5,750 bases of DNA. It comes from Acidimicrobiaceae bacterium (GTDB lineage Bacteria > Actinomycetota > Acidimicrobiia > Acidimicrobiales > UBA10347). The stretch is taken from assembly GCA_003485885.1 (NCBI GenBank), contig DNHM01000019.1, forward strand, positions 1 to 5,750, in the 5' to 3' direction. Positions 1-5,543 of this stretch are shown here, one piece after another (the first letter of the stretch is position 1; each line of letters starts with the position of its first letter). The notes beneath the pieces were generated by a model. That model saw nothing but the letters and a program-made list of their open reading frames with translations, had not been told where the DNA came from and did no database searches. The translations under genes and the position numbers were made by a program.

Positions 1-81
1 TTCAACGAACCCGAAGGCGACGACATCGTTGCCTCGGTCATCGAGTGGATCGACGATCAGCTGGTGCGGGTGAAGAGGTAG
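1..81 (+). CDS. C-terminal end of an unidentified protein (5' part outside window)
   Basis: Frame 1 is open from the window edge and ends at TAG (79-81), giving 26 residues that begin FNEPEGDDIVASVIEWIDD and end QLVRVKR. Third codon positions are G or C in 22 of 26 codons, which fits real coding on this strand in a GC-rich genome. The tail looks like an amphipathic C-terminal helix, as found at the end of many soluble enzymes such as alpha/beta hydrolases. That is too little to name a family, and no function is assigned. The stop lies inside the 3' end of the convergent methyltransferase-like gene, giving a 25-bp tail-to-tail overlap. Confidence 0.6.
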   Translation, partial: FNEPEGDDIVASVIEWIDDQLVRVKR

Positions 82-680
82 GCGAACGCTGACTTGGTGT
101 AGCCGATCGTGCGGCCGAGATCTCGTACCCGCTCGACGGTGATGGGTTCGTCTCGTTTGGGGATGAAGTAGCCGCCCAATGTGGCGGCGCCAAAGCGATA
201 GTGGCTGTCGCGAGATGTGATGACGCCGGTGAATTCGTACCGCTCGTCGATCGAAGCCATCGAGGCGTCGCCATGGCTGTCATTCACCAACAAGGTGCCG
301 CCGACCTTGAGGTACCGGGTGCAGTGTTCGGACACGAAACCGGCATAGAGCGATATGAGCAGGTCGACCGCCTCGTCTTTGATGGGGAGGTCGGTGGTGT
401 AGTCAGCGTGGATGGGGTTGACATCGAAGTTGTCATCGTCGCGTTGGGCGCTGATGATCTCCCTGACTCCTGCCTGGTCGCTGAAGAACTTCGGGAATCG
501 CTTGTCGTTGTCGACGTAGGTGACGTGGTCAAAAATCATTGATGGGGCGATGTCCACGTAGGAGCCCGGATAGAGCACGGTGTCGACATCGAGCGCGTCG
601 GCCACGGCGCGGAACAGCCGTTCGCGGTCCCCAACATGGCGGTCTTGTGTTGCCCATAGCTTGGCGGTTGCGTCGTCCAT
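57..680 (-). CDS. SAM-dependent methyltransferase-like protein (class I Rossmann fold, substrate unknown)
   Basis: A 207-residue soluble protein with no signal peptide or membrane segment. The layout is that of a class I methyltransferase. There is a strand plus glycine turn VLYPGSYVDIAPS (about 35-47), an acidic end of the second strand in VTYVDNDKR (53-61), IHADY (90-94), a fourth-strand region DEAVDLLISLYAGFV (102-116), and LKVGGTLLVNDSHGD (124-138), the usual post-motif turn and strand. The glycine-rich loop is degenerate (PGSYVD instead of GxGxG), so SAM binding is inferred and the substrate is unknown. The ATG at 680 has a modest AGGG (689-692) 8 nt upstream. The gene lies 78 bp downstream of the PAC2-family gene on the same strand, so the two may be cotranscribed, although a separate TAACGT hexamer precedes it. 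It could be a conserved hypothetical that has lost catalysis. Confidence 0.85.
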   Translation of the reverse strand: MDDATAKLWATQDRHVGDRERLFRAVADALDVDTVLYPGSYVDIAPSMIFDHVTYVDNDKRFPKFFSDQAGVREIISAQRDDDNFDVNPIHADYTTDLPIKDEAVDLLISLYAGFVSEHCTRYLKVGGTLLVNDSHGDASMASIDERYEFTGVITSRDSHYRFGAATLGGYFIPKRDEPITVERVRDLGRTIGYTKSAFAYLFTRTS

Positions 681-714
681 CGCGAGGACCCTACGAAGAA
701 GCGGACGCGGGCAG

Positions 715-720
715 ACGTTA
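715..720 (-). promoter_or_regulatory. Possible -10 element for the methyltransferase-like gene
   Basis: Read on the − strand this is TAACGT, a TAnnnT-type actinobacterial -10 hexamer and the same hexamer found in front of the upstream PAC2-family gene. It lies 34 nt before the ATG at 680, leaving a leader of about 28 nt that contains the AGGG ribosome-binding site. No convincing -35 box is seen 16-18 nt upstream. Chance occurrence is quite possible. Confidence 0.25.
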
Positions 721-730
721 TGTGTCAGAT

Positions 731-754
731 CACACCCCAGCGACAGCCGGTGTG
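731..754 (-). repeat. Small inverted repeat just after the PAC2-family stop codon
   Basis: The arms CACACC (731-736) and GGTGTG (749-754) are perfect complements separated by 12 nt. The stem begins 4 nt beyond the stop codon of the PAC2-family gene, where a weak terminator or a partial polarity element could sit. There is no T-tract. Six base pairs with a 12-nt loop is marginal, so it may be accidental. Confidence 0.2.
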
Positions 755-758
755 GTCC

Positions 759-1628
759 TTAGTGGTCGCCGCGCTGGCGGAGGAATTGTTCGACTTCGGC
801 AACGAGTTGTTCGGGCGATGCTTCATGATTCGCGTCGTAGTGCCGTTCGAGTTCGGCGATGAACTCGACTGTCTCGGGGTCTTCCTCGACATAGGCATCG
901 ACCTGGCGAACGTACTCTTGGCTTTCGCGCTGCAGTTCGTCTGTCTCAAACTCGGCGCCGAGTAGATCGCGCAGCCGCTTGAGAAGCGCCAACGCCGCCT
1001 TGGGCGAGGCCGCACCGGGAACGTAGGTGGGAACGGCGGCCCATAACGACGCATAGGGAATGCCAGCAACACTGCACGCCGAGTGGATAACCCCGATGAT
1101 TCCGGTTGGGCCTTCGTAGGTTGATGGCTCAAGGTCGTCGAGTTCGGCTGAGCCACCGGAGGACGATCCGTAAACGACTGTCGGGCGGGTGTGGGGCACA
1201 TCGGCGAGTAACGCGCCGAAGGTCACGATCATGGAAGCGCCGAGATCCTCGGCCACACCCAGGATCGTTTCGGTGAAGGCGCGCCACTTGAGTTGGGGTT
1301 CAACGCCCCGGACGAGAATGAGATCGCGTCCTTCAAGGGCTCCTTCGGCGATGCTGAAGGTCGTGGATGGCCAAGAAATGCGGCGCTCGCCAGACTGCGT
1401 GAGTTCGATCGATGGCCGGATCGCGGTGAAGTCGAAGAATTCTTCGGCATCGATCGTGGCGAACGGAGCTGCACTCCAGCTCTGGTCCAAATACTCGGCG
1501 GCCGACGACGCAGCACTACCCGCGTCGTTCCATCCAGAGAATGCCAACACCATGACTGGGTCCTGCGCCGACCGACGCTGGTACCAGTCAAAGTGTGCGT
1601 TCTGCGACCCGCCCCGTTGCTCTGTCAC
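759..1628 (-). CDS. PAC2 family protein (proteasome assembly chaperone-like)
   Basis: A 289-residue cytosolic protein of the PAC2 superfamily (PF09754/DUF75), the fold shared with eukaryotic Pba1-Pba2 and archaeal PbaB proteasome chaperones. Diagnostic stretches are VMVLAFSGWNDAGSAASSAA (25-44), DLILVRGVEPQLKW (102-115), FGALLADVPHTRPTVVYG (137-154) and YEGPTGIIGVIHSA (171-184) followed by PYASLWAAVPTYVP (191-204). A charged helical tail (about 225-285) is usual in actinobacterial members. The molecular role of bacterial PAC2 proteins is not settled. A link to the actinobacterial proteasome is plausible but no proteasome gene is visible here. The GTG start is forced: an in-frame TAA lies four codons upstream and no other start precedes the conserved core. 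There is no Shine-Dalgarno sequence, and a TAACGT hexamer sits 6 nt upstream, so translation is probably leaderless. It is divergent from the GNAT gene and may be cotranscribed with the methyltransferase-like gene. Confidence 0.93.
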   Translation of the reverse strand: MTEQRGGSQNAHFDWYQRRSAQDPVMVLAFSGWNDAGSAASSAAEYLDQSWSAAPFATIDAEEFFDFTAIRPSIELTQSGERRISWPSTTFSIAEGALEGRDLILVRGVEPQLKWRAFTETILGVAEDLGASMIVTFGALLADVPHTRPTVVYGSSSGGSAELDDLEPSTYEGPTGIIGVIHSACSVAGIPYASLWAAVPTYVPGAASPKAALALLKRLRDLLGAEFETDELQRESQEYVRQVDAYVEEDPETVEFIAELERHYDANHEASPEQLVAEVEQFLRQRGDH

Positions 1629-1634
1629 TCGGTC

Positions 1635-1662
1635 ACGTTATCTCGGAGGCGTGAATCTGCAA
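1635..1662 (-). promoter_or_regulatory. Candidate promoter of the PAC2-family gene (leaderless)
   Basis: On the − strand TAACGT (1635-1640) fits the actinobacterial -10 consensus TAnnnT. It is followed by exactly 6 nt and then the GTG start codon at 1628, so transcription would begin at or next to the start codon. A weak -35 candidate, TTGCAG (1657-1662), lies 16 nt further upstream. The pentamer GTGAC is directly repeated 8 nt apart across the start (1624-1628 and 1632-1636 in + coordinates). The motif and spacing are directly visible. Promoter activity is inferred. Confidence 0.5.
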
Positions 1663-1707
1663 CAGCACAATCACAGCAGCAACACCTGCCTCACGAGCCA
1701 TTTCTTC

Positions 1708-1713
1708 TAGTCT
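1708..1713 (+). promoter_or_regulatory. Candidate -10 element of the GNAT gene (leaderless)
   Basis: TAGTCT matches TAnnnT and is separated from the GTG start codon at 1720 by exactly 6 nt, the spacing expected if transcription starts at the start codon. Its first three bases are also an in-frame TAG stop, so translation cannot begin further upstream. No clear -35 box is seen, which is common for actinobacterial promoters. The geometry mirrors that of the divergent PAC2-family gene. Confidence 0.5.
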
Positions 1714-1719
1714 CTAGTC

Positions 1720-2169
1720 GTGTCAGAAGACGATGTTCGTATCGAAGTAGTCACCACCGTCGACGATGAGCTGGTAGCGGCGTTTCAGCTGCTGATCCCA
1801 CAGCTCTCCTCCTCGAACCCGCCGCCGCCCGCCACCGATCTTCAGGCCATCGTCGACGCTCCGGACTCGGTGCTACTCATAGCTCGCGATGAACGCGATC
1901 AAGACCGCATCGTGGGTTCGCTCACGCTGGCCATGTTCCGAATCCCTACCGGCTACCGGGCATGGATCGAAGACGTCGTGGTCGACACCGCAGTCCGTGG
2001 CCGAGGCATTGGTGACAAGCTCAATCGTGTCGCGCTTGATCACGCTCGCGACGCTGGCGCAACCACGGTCGATCTAACGAGCCGCCCGAGCCGTGAAGCC
2101 GCCAACCGGCTGTACCAACGTATTGGCTTCGAACAACGCGAAACGAACGTCTACCGGTTCAAGCTCTAG
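1720..2169 (+). CDS. GNAT family N-acetyltransferase
   Basis: A 149-residue GNAT enzyme, expected to move an acetyl group from acetyl-CoA to an amine. The acceptor cannot be read from sequence. Motif A is clear: strand WIEDVVVD (82-89) followed by the pyrophosphate-binding loop VRGRGIG (92-98, R93-x-x-G96-x-G98). The C-terminal half has SRPSREAANRLYQRIGF (121-137), the typical motif B helix and GF turn, and ends ETNVYRFKL. A proline-rich loop (SNPPPPATD, 32-40) lies between the first helices. Length is normal for a single-domain GNAT. GTG at 1720 is the only usable start because an in-frame TAG lies 9 nt upstream, and no ribosome-binding site is present. The gene stands alone on the + strand, divergent from the PAC2-family gene and convergent with gmd. 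Confidence 0.93.
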   Translation: MSEDDVRIEVVTTVDDELVAAFQLLIPQLSSSNPPPPATDLQAIVDAPDSVLLIARDERDQDRIVGSLTLAMFRIPTGYRAWIEDVVVDTAVRGRGIGDKLNRVALDHARDAGATTVDLTSRPSREAANRLYQRIGFEQRETNVYRFKL

Positions 2170-2215
2170 AACGTCTCAGCGTTTGAGCCAATGACTCGGT
2201 TGGGCAGCGCACTGT
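2170..2215. other. Convergent intergenic gap between the GNAT gene and gmd
   Basis: This 46-bp gap should hold the termination signals for both genes. Only weak structure is visible: CTCA/TGAG (2175-2178 with 2184-2187) around a 5-nt loop, and an overlapping CCAA/TTGG pair (2188-2191 with 2200-2203) around an 8-nt loop. Neither is followed by a T-tract, so no intrinsic terminator is called. Confidence 0.3.
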
Positions 2216-3190
2216 TTAGCTGAGGGCGGCCTGATCACTGTCGACCATCATGGCGACGAGCTGGTCGAAGCTGACCTTGGGAATCCAGCCAAGTTTCTCC
2301 CGGGCAAGAGTGGGATCACCGAGCAGATAGTCGACTTCGGCGGGGCGTTCGTAACGTTCGTCGTAACGCACGTAGTCCTCCCAGTTCAGACCGACATGGC
2401 TGAAGGCCGCATCGCAGAACTCGCGCACGCTGTGTGCCTCGCCGGTGCCGATGACGTAATCGGCGGGTTCGTCCTGTTGCAGCATGAGCCACATGGCTTC
2501 GACATAGTCGCCGGCATAACCCCAATCGCGTTTTGCGTCGAGGTTGCCTAGGTACAGAAGGTCTTGCTGGCCAGCCTTTATTCTGGCCACCGCACGGGTG
2601 ATCTTGCGGGTCACAAAGGTCTCGCCTCGACGGGGACTCTCGTGATTGAACAAGATGCCGCTGACCGCGAACATGTTGTAACTCTCGCGATAGTTCACAC
2701 ACAACATGTGAGCAAAGGCCTTGGCGCACGAGTACGGGCTTCGGGGATGGAAAGGCGTTTTCTCGCTCTGCGGCGGAGGCGACGCACCGAACATTTCCGA
2801 AGACGATGCCTGGTAGAAGCGGGTGCTGCTGGAGTTCATCCGGATCGCCTCGAGTAAACGGAGTACACCGGTGCCAGTAACATCAGCGGTGAATTCGGGC
2901 ATTTCGAAGCTGACTTTGACGTGCGACTGGGCCGCCAGGTTGTAGACCTCGTCGGGCTCGATTTCACGAACGAGGCGAGCCAGCGCTGAGCTGTCGGCCA
3001 GATCGCCGTAGTGCAGGAAGAAGTTCGGATTACGGTCCTGGGGGCCTTGATAGATGTTGTCGAGGCGCCACGTGTTGATTGATGACGACCGGCGGATCAG
3101 CCCGTGGACCTGGTAACCCTTAGACAGCAAGAACTCAGCCAGGTAGCTGCCGTCTTGGCCGGACACGCCGGTAATAAATGCAGTTGGCAT
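2216..3190 (-). CDS. gmd: GDP-mannose 4,6-dehydratase
   Basis: Converts GDP-D-mannose to GDP-4-keto-6-deoxy-D-mannose, the precursor of GDP-fucose, GDP-rhamnose and related deoxysugars of surface glycans. It is an extended short-chain dehydrogenase of 324 residues, somewhat shorter than E. coli Gmd (about 373) but complete at both ends. It shows the dinucleotide-binding motif GVSGQDG (8-14), the NADP-type HGLIRRSSS (29-37), NLAAQSHV (84-91), the active-site segment QASSSEMFG (127-135), the YxxxK pair Y153/K157 in SPYSCAK, and the substrate-binding stretch [19 protein letters not shown] (181-199). The position of the E. coli catalytic Thr is Ser130, followed by Glu132. As I recall, mycobacterial GmdA has the same serine, so activity is expected. 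The ATG at 3190 has AGGAAG (3201-3206) 10 nt upstream. A TAGTCT hexamer at 3229-3234 (− strand) is a weak -10 candidate. No fucose/rhamnose synthase or glycosyltransferase lies alongside. Confidence 0.96.
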   Translation of the reverse strand: MPTAFITGVSGQDGSYLAEFLLSKGYQVHGLIRRSSSINTWRLDNIYQGPQDRNPNFFLHYGDLADSSALARLVREIEPDEVYNLAAQSHVKVSFEMPEFTADVTGTGVLRLLEAIRMNSSSTRFYQASSSEMFGASPPPQSEKTPFHPRSPYSCAKAFAHMLCVNYRESYNMFAVSGILFNHESPRRGETFVTRKITRAVARIKAGQQDLLYLGNLDAKRDWGYAGDYVEAMWLMLQQDEPADYVIGTGEAHSVREFCDAAFSHVGLNWEDYVRYDERYERPAEVDYLLGDPTLAREKLGWIPKVSFDQLVAMMVDSDQAALS

Positions 3191-3265
3191 CGTCGAGATT
3201 CTTCCTACTCACGCTGGATTGCGACTCAAGACTACTTTCCGCAGTTCAAACCCGGCTGTGACCGA

Positions 3266-3286
3266 GGGTCGAGCGGGAGTCGACCC
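3266..3286. repeat. 7-bp inverted repeat in the hydrolase-gmd gap
   Basis: The arms GGGTCGA (3266-3272) and TCGACCC (3280-3286) are perfectly complementary around a 7-nt loop. It lies in the 218-bp gap (3191-3408) that is downstream of the hydrolase stop and upstream of the gmd start. It could be a tail-less terminator for the P450/hydrolase transcript or an operator for gmd, about 76-96 bp before its start codon. No T-tract follows in either direction. The rest of the gap holds no gene I can support. Weaker complements are AGGGC/GCCCT (3337-3341 with 3352-3356) and GCGTT/AACGC (3300-3304 with 3322-3326). Confidence 0.35.
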
Positions 3287-3408
3287 ACGGGGACCCTTTG
3301 CGTTCGTGAGCGGAGCCCTGAAACGCACGAGCTCGGAGGGCGATGACAAGTGCCCTGGTAGTCACGTATTGGCCGCCACGCTGCAGCTGGAAAATGTGGC
3401 TTGTGCGC

Positions 3409-4125
3409 TCACAGATTGGCGACCTCATGAATCAGTGAGACGACCCAGGTCGGATTATCAACCTGCACATTGTGACCAGCGCCGGTGGCGATTCGCGGAT
3501 TTGGCACATGGGCCACCATGTCGTCGAATGAGACCATGGCATCGTTCTCGCCAGCGCCCAAAATCACTGGGCAGTTCACTGCCCCGACCAGGCCCGCCGG
3601 ATCGACCGGCCGTTGCGCAAAAGTGTTTGGGTCCTGTGTGACCCGCCACTGTCCATCTACCTCGATCACCGCATTGGCAACAGCGGGATGATTCGGCCCA
3701 ACACCACGAAGCCCGGCCTGCAATAGGAATCGTTCAACAGCTTCGTCTCGGGTCTCGAACCAGCGAGCACCCTTGGCAGCGACCCTGGCCATACCTTCCA
3801 CGTCGGCATCGCTCCAGGCCAGCTTGATACCGAGGCCGACGGCTGCGGTCACGACTGGGCGAAAGAAACCCGAAGCCAGGCACAGCGCAACCGCACCACC
3901 GAGGGAGTGCCCAACAGCGATGACTTCTTCGCCGTTCGCACAGGCAGTGGCGACCTGAGCTGCCATTGCCCCAACGGTGTAGTCGTCGCTCGGGGCGGCA
4001 GCGCCATGGCCAGGCAGTTCAACGTTGATGACCTGGCTTGGCCAGTCAAGCTCGGCCAGCACGTCGGCCCACACGCCGTTCGTAGCCCCCAAGCCATGGA
4101 TGAGCAGCAAGGTGGGTGTTGTCAT
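3409..4125 (-). CDS. Alpha/beta hydrolase fold protein
   Basis: A 238-residue cytosolic alpha/beta hydrolase. It has the oxyanion-hole motif LIHGLGA (8-14), the LPGHGAAAP turn (37-45) and the nucleophile elbow VGHSLGG (71-77) with Ser74. The acid is probably Asp195 in GAGENDAM, and His218 in GAGHNVQVDNP completes the triad. The intact catalytic triad supports esterase, lactonase or thioesterase-like activity. A dehalogenase or epoxide hydrolase would have Asp in place of Ser74. The substrate is unknown. Residues about 100-150 form a short cap. The ATG at 4125 is preceded by a weak purine-rich GAAAGAG about 7 nt upstream. It lies 44 bp downstream of the P450 gene on the same strand, so the two are probably cotranscribed and the hydrolase may act on a P450 product such as an ester or lactone. 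A small palindrome sits in that 44-bp gap. Confidence 0.92.
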   Translation of the reverse strand: MTTPTLLLIHGLGATNGVWADVLAELDWPSQVINVELPGHGAAAPSDDYTVGAMAAQVATACANGEEVIAVGHSLGGAVALCLASGFFRPVVTAAVGLGIKLAWSDADVEGMARVAAKGARWFETRDEAVERFLLQAGLRGVGPNHPAVANAVIEVDGQWRVTQDPNTFAQRPVDPAGLVGAVNCPVILGAGENDAMVSFDDMVAHVPNPRIATGAGHNVQVDNPTWVVSLIHEVANL

Positions 4126-4155
4126 TTCGGAGCTCTTTCGTTCATGCGGACGGTG

Positions 4156-4167
4156 GTCACCTGTGAC
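4156..4167. repeat. Palindrome GTCAC-CT-GTGAC between P450 and hydrolase
   Basis: Perfect 5-bp arms around a 2-nt centre, lying 3-14 bp downstream of the P450 stop and about 31 bp before the hydrolase start. On the − strand TTGTCA overlaps it and could act as a -35 box, although the sequence 17 nt further on (CATGAA) is a poor -10. A transcription-factor site or a chance repeat are both possible. A related GTCAC-CCA-GTGAC occurs upstream of the P450 at 5638-5650. Confidence 0.25.
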
Positions 4168-4169
4168 AA

Positions 4170-5489
4170 TTACGGAAGATTCCAGGAAACCGGCAGCGAC
4201 TTGAGTCCCTGCTGGAAGTTGGACGTCAACCGGATTGGGCCACCCGCGAGTTCGAGGCGGCCAAGTTGGCGTGCGAGTTCCCCCAGCATTGATTTCATCT
4301 GACGACGAGCGAGATGGGCGCCGAGGCAGAAGTGAGGCCCAAAGCCGAACGAAACATGATCAACGCCGGTGCGGCGAAGGTCGAGTTGGTGAGGATTGTC
4401 GAAAACGTCGGGGTCCCGATTGGCGGCAAGGTGATAAACGGCAACCTTGTCGCCAGCGATGATGGCCTGCCCACCAATCTCACAATCGACGGTGGCCGTT
4501 CGCCGGAAGTGAATCACCGGTGGCCAGTACCGCAGCAACTCTTCGACAGCGCCGTCGAGTAGATCTGGTTCGCGAAGCAGGAGATCGTATTGATCGGGTT
4601 TCTCGATCAACGTCAGGACGGCACCAGGGATGCCATTGCGCAGTGTCTCGTTGCCAGCAACAGCAAAGAGAAAGAAGAGTGTTTCGAATTCGTCGTTTGT
4701 GAGTGCGGGGCCATCAAAGTCGGCATGCAAGAGCAGCGAGACAATGTCGTCGCCAGGTTCGACCCGGCGGTATTCGGCAAGGGCCTGGGCATAGGCATAC
4801 ATATCAGCCAGCCCAGCGCGGGTGCGCGGATCCGGCAACGCCCCCGAGGCATCTGGGAGCGGCCGATATGCCAGCGCAGCTCGTGCCATATCGGAGCCGG
4901 TAGCTGGATTGAAGGCTGCGCTCGAGGCATAGTCGGCGTCTTGATAACCAATCACGCGGTTGGACCAGTCGTAGAGCAACCCGCGGTCTTGGTCAGGAAG
5001 GCCAAGCACCGAAGCGAGCACGGCCACTGGTAGGTCACCCACGATGTCAGTGACGAGGTCACACTGTCCCTTGTACGCCACGTTTTGCACCAGATCATGG
5101 GCTCGAGAGGAGATCTCGGCGTCGAGCGCAGCGATCGCTCGAGGGATGAAGGCCTTCGATAACAGGCCGCGCAGCCGGTTGTGCGCTGGTGGATCCTGGT
5201 TCAGCATCATCTGGCGCACGAACGCGAGATCTTCGGGTCGAGTCGGTGTACGTAGCTGCGTGCCTGCCAGGTTGCTGGAGAACGTGGCGGCATCCCGCAA
5301 AACCTGCTTCGTCTCGCCATGCCCTAGTACCGCCCAATACCCGGGTCCCTCTGGCCATCCGTGAAGCGCTGGCTCCGGTACCCACACAACGGGACCACGT
5401 TCGCGGAGCCGGTCGATCGCATCGTGTGGTGCTGCTGCCGCGTAGGTCTGTGCGTCGTACAGAGCCCGCAGATCCTCGTCATATGTCAT
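4170..5489 (-). CDS. Cytochrome P450
   Basis: A soluble, class I bacterial-type P450 of 439 residues that would hydroxylate an organic substrate using electrons from a separate ferredoxin and reductase, neither visible here. Landmarks in order are GPGYWAVLGHGE (48-59), C-helix DPPAHNRLR (99-107), I-helix AGNET (278-282) with the acid-alcohol pair E281/T282, K-helix ELLR (E317, R320), NRDPDVF (357-363), and the haem loop FGFGPHFCLG (381-390) with ligand Cys388. AGNETxRN resembles actinobacterial CYP124/125/126-type enzymes, several of which act on sterols or branched lipids, so a hydrophobic terpenoid or sterol-like substrate is a reasonable guess only. The region about 185-228 (F-G) appears longer than usual and holds a proline-rich stretch. 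The ATG at 5489 has AGGTGG (5496-5501) 6 nt upstream, a good ribosome-binding site. It is probably the first gene of a unit with the alpha/beta hydrolase. Confidence 0.96.
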   Translation of the reverse strand: MTYDEDLRALYDAQTYAAAAPHDAIDRLRERGPVVWVPEPALHGWPEGPGYWAVLGHGETKQVLRDAATFSSNLAGTQLRTPTRPEDLAFVRQMMLNQDPPAHNRLRGLLSKAFIPRAIAALDAEISSRAHDLVQNVAYKGQCDLVTDIVGDLPVAVLASVLGLPDQDRGLLYDWSNRVIGYQDADYASSAAFNPATGSDMARAALAYRPLPDASGALPDPRTRAGLADMYAYAQALAEYRRVEPGDDIVSLLLHADFDGPALTNDEFETLFFLFAVAGNETLRNGIPGAVLTLIEKPDQYDLLLREPDLLDGAVEELLRYWPPVIHFRRTATVDCEIGGQAIIAGDKVAVYHLAANRDPDVFDNPHQLDLRRTGVDHVSFGFGPHFCLGAHLARRQMKSMLGELARQLGRLELAGGPIRLTSNFQQGLKSLPVSWNLP

Positions 5490-5516
5490 GTTTCACCACC
5501 TAGGTATGTTCGCGCA

Positions 5517-5529
5517 CTGGTTCGACCAG
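5517..5529. repeat. Inverted repeat close to the P450 start, possible operator
   Basis: CTGGT-TCG-ACCAG, with 5-bp arms around 3 nt, ends 28 bp before the P450 start codon, where a repressor or the promoter would be expected. No clear -10/-35 pair is seen beside it. No regulator gene is in the window to pair with it. The short arms make chance occurrence quite likely. Confidence 0.22.
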
Positions 5530-5543
5530 CGCTCGATTGAGGT

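Noticed and set aside
721..734. TGTG-N6-CACA resembling a CRP site
   Set aside because: The CRP consensus is TGTGA-N6-TCACA, with 8 nt between TGTG and CACA. Here the gap is 6 nt, so the spacing is wrong, and 4-bp arms are common by chance.
1293..1769. Long + strand open frame of 158 codons opposite the PAC2-family gene
   Set aside because: It is antisense to a clear PAC2-family gene, runs across the divergent promoter region into the GNAT gene in the wrong frame, and has a low-complexity Arg/Ser-rich product.
3219..3641. 140-codon + strand open frame across the hydrolase-gmd gap
   Set aside because: More than half of it is antisense to the hydrolase C-terminus. The product has no recognisable motif, and no ribosome-binding site was seen.
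4590..5033. 147-codon + strand open frame opposite the P450
   Set aside because: Fully antisense to a P450 with all its conserved motifs, so best explained as a GC-rich mirror frame.
5519..5527. GGTTCGACC, resembling a tRNA T-arm
   Set aside because: No acceptor stem, anticodon arm or D-arm can be placed around it on either strand.
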